From: JBBQKP01 sp038326995
Lineage (GTDB): Bacteria; Planctomycetota; Phycisphaerae; Tepidisphaerales; Tepidisphaeraceae
Assembly (NCBI GenBank): GCA_038326995.1
Contig: JBBQKP010000032.1
Coordinates: 1 to 23,098 of the forward strand
Direction of reading: 5' to 3'
Length of the DNA stretch: 23,098 nucleotides
The notes beneath the pieces were generated by a model. The model worked only from the letters and a program-made list of their open reading frames with translations, searched no databases and was not told where the DNA came from. The position numbers and the translations under genes are program-made. The number at the start of each line of letters is the position of its first letter. Position 1 is the stretch's first letter. Below are positions 23,027-23,098 of the stretch, piece by piece.

Positions 23027-23071
23027 GACCGACTGACTGACTGATTGACCGGCTGACTGACCAGCTGGCTG
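23027..23071. repeat. Degenerate short GACT-type repeat at the window edge
   Basis: Around ten imperfect copies of GACT/GACC/GGCT tetramers (for example GACTGACTGACTGATTGACC) lie upstream of the lipoprotein gene. No gene or promoter could be read in the last 100 bases. Confidence 0.6.
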
Positions 23072-23098
23072 ATGTGCGGGACCCGTTTATCGATTCTG

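Overview
This 23.1 kb window looks like chromosomal DNA from a free-living bacterium of the Planctomycetota, most like the Phycisphaerae. This is an inference from gene content and style, not from a marker gene: a fused PilM-PilN pilus protein followed by two large Pro/Gly-rich membrane-anchored partners, an adenosylcobalamin-dependent ribonucleotide reductase carrying an intein, scarce Shine-Dalgarno sequences, and many short repeats between genes. No rRNA, tRNA, transposase, integrase, phage gene or CRISPR array was seen.

Layout. Bases 1-11937 are all on the minus strand. They hold, in transcription order, pyrE, an M24 aminopeptidase, accB, accC and a cytochrome P450, then pilMN and two pilus-associated membrane proteins of unknown function, and last the 5' part of sdhB, cut by the window edge. 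pyrE and htpX diverge around a 129 bp spacer with a 25 bp dyad. Bases 12067-16631 are on the plus strand: htpX, an isoprenylcysteine-methyltransferase-family membrane protein, a condensation-fold acyltransferase and recQ, the last three packed tightly. A repeat-rich 1 kb convergent spacer follows, ending in a strong terminator for the next gene. Bases 17680-22994 are on the minus strand again: a probable lipoprotein and then nrdJ, with a 372-residue intein.

Function. accB and accC supply the biotin carrier and biotin carboxylase of acetyl-CoA carboxylase; the carboxyltransferase subunits are not in the window. pyrE and nrdJ serve nucleotide synthesis, recQ DNA repair, and htpX membrane protein quality control. 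The pilMN trio probably forms the inner-membrane platform of a type IV pilus or type II secretion-like machine. The sdhB product is an electron-transfer subunit of succinate dehydrogenase or fumarate reductase.

Most notable. (1) The intein sits directly before the catalytic thiyl-radical cysteine of NrdJ, its homing endonuclease looks decayed, and it contains a 12 bp coding tandem repeat. (2) Five genes (sdhB, P450, htpX, the methyltransferase-like gene, recQ) have a TANNNT box ending only 6-7 nt before the start codon, a pattern that predicts leaderless mRNAs. (3) Three non-coding tandem or inverted repeat families of 16, 21 and about 75 bp fill the spacers. (4) A P450 lies directly behind accC. 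I do not see a clearly novel multi-gene system; the pilMN trio and the methyltransferase/acyltransferase pair are the best candidates for unexplored function.
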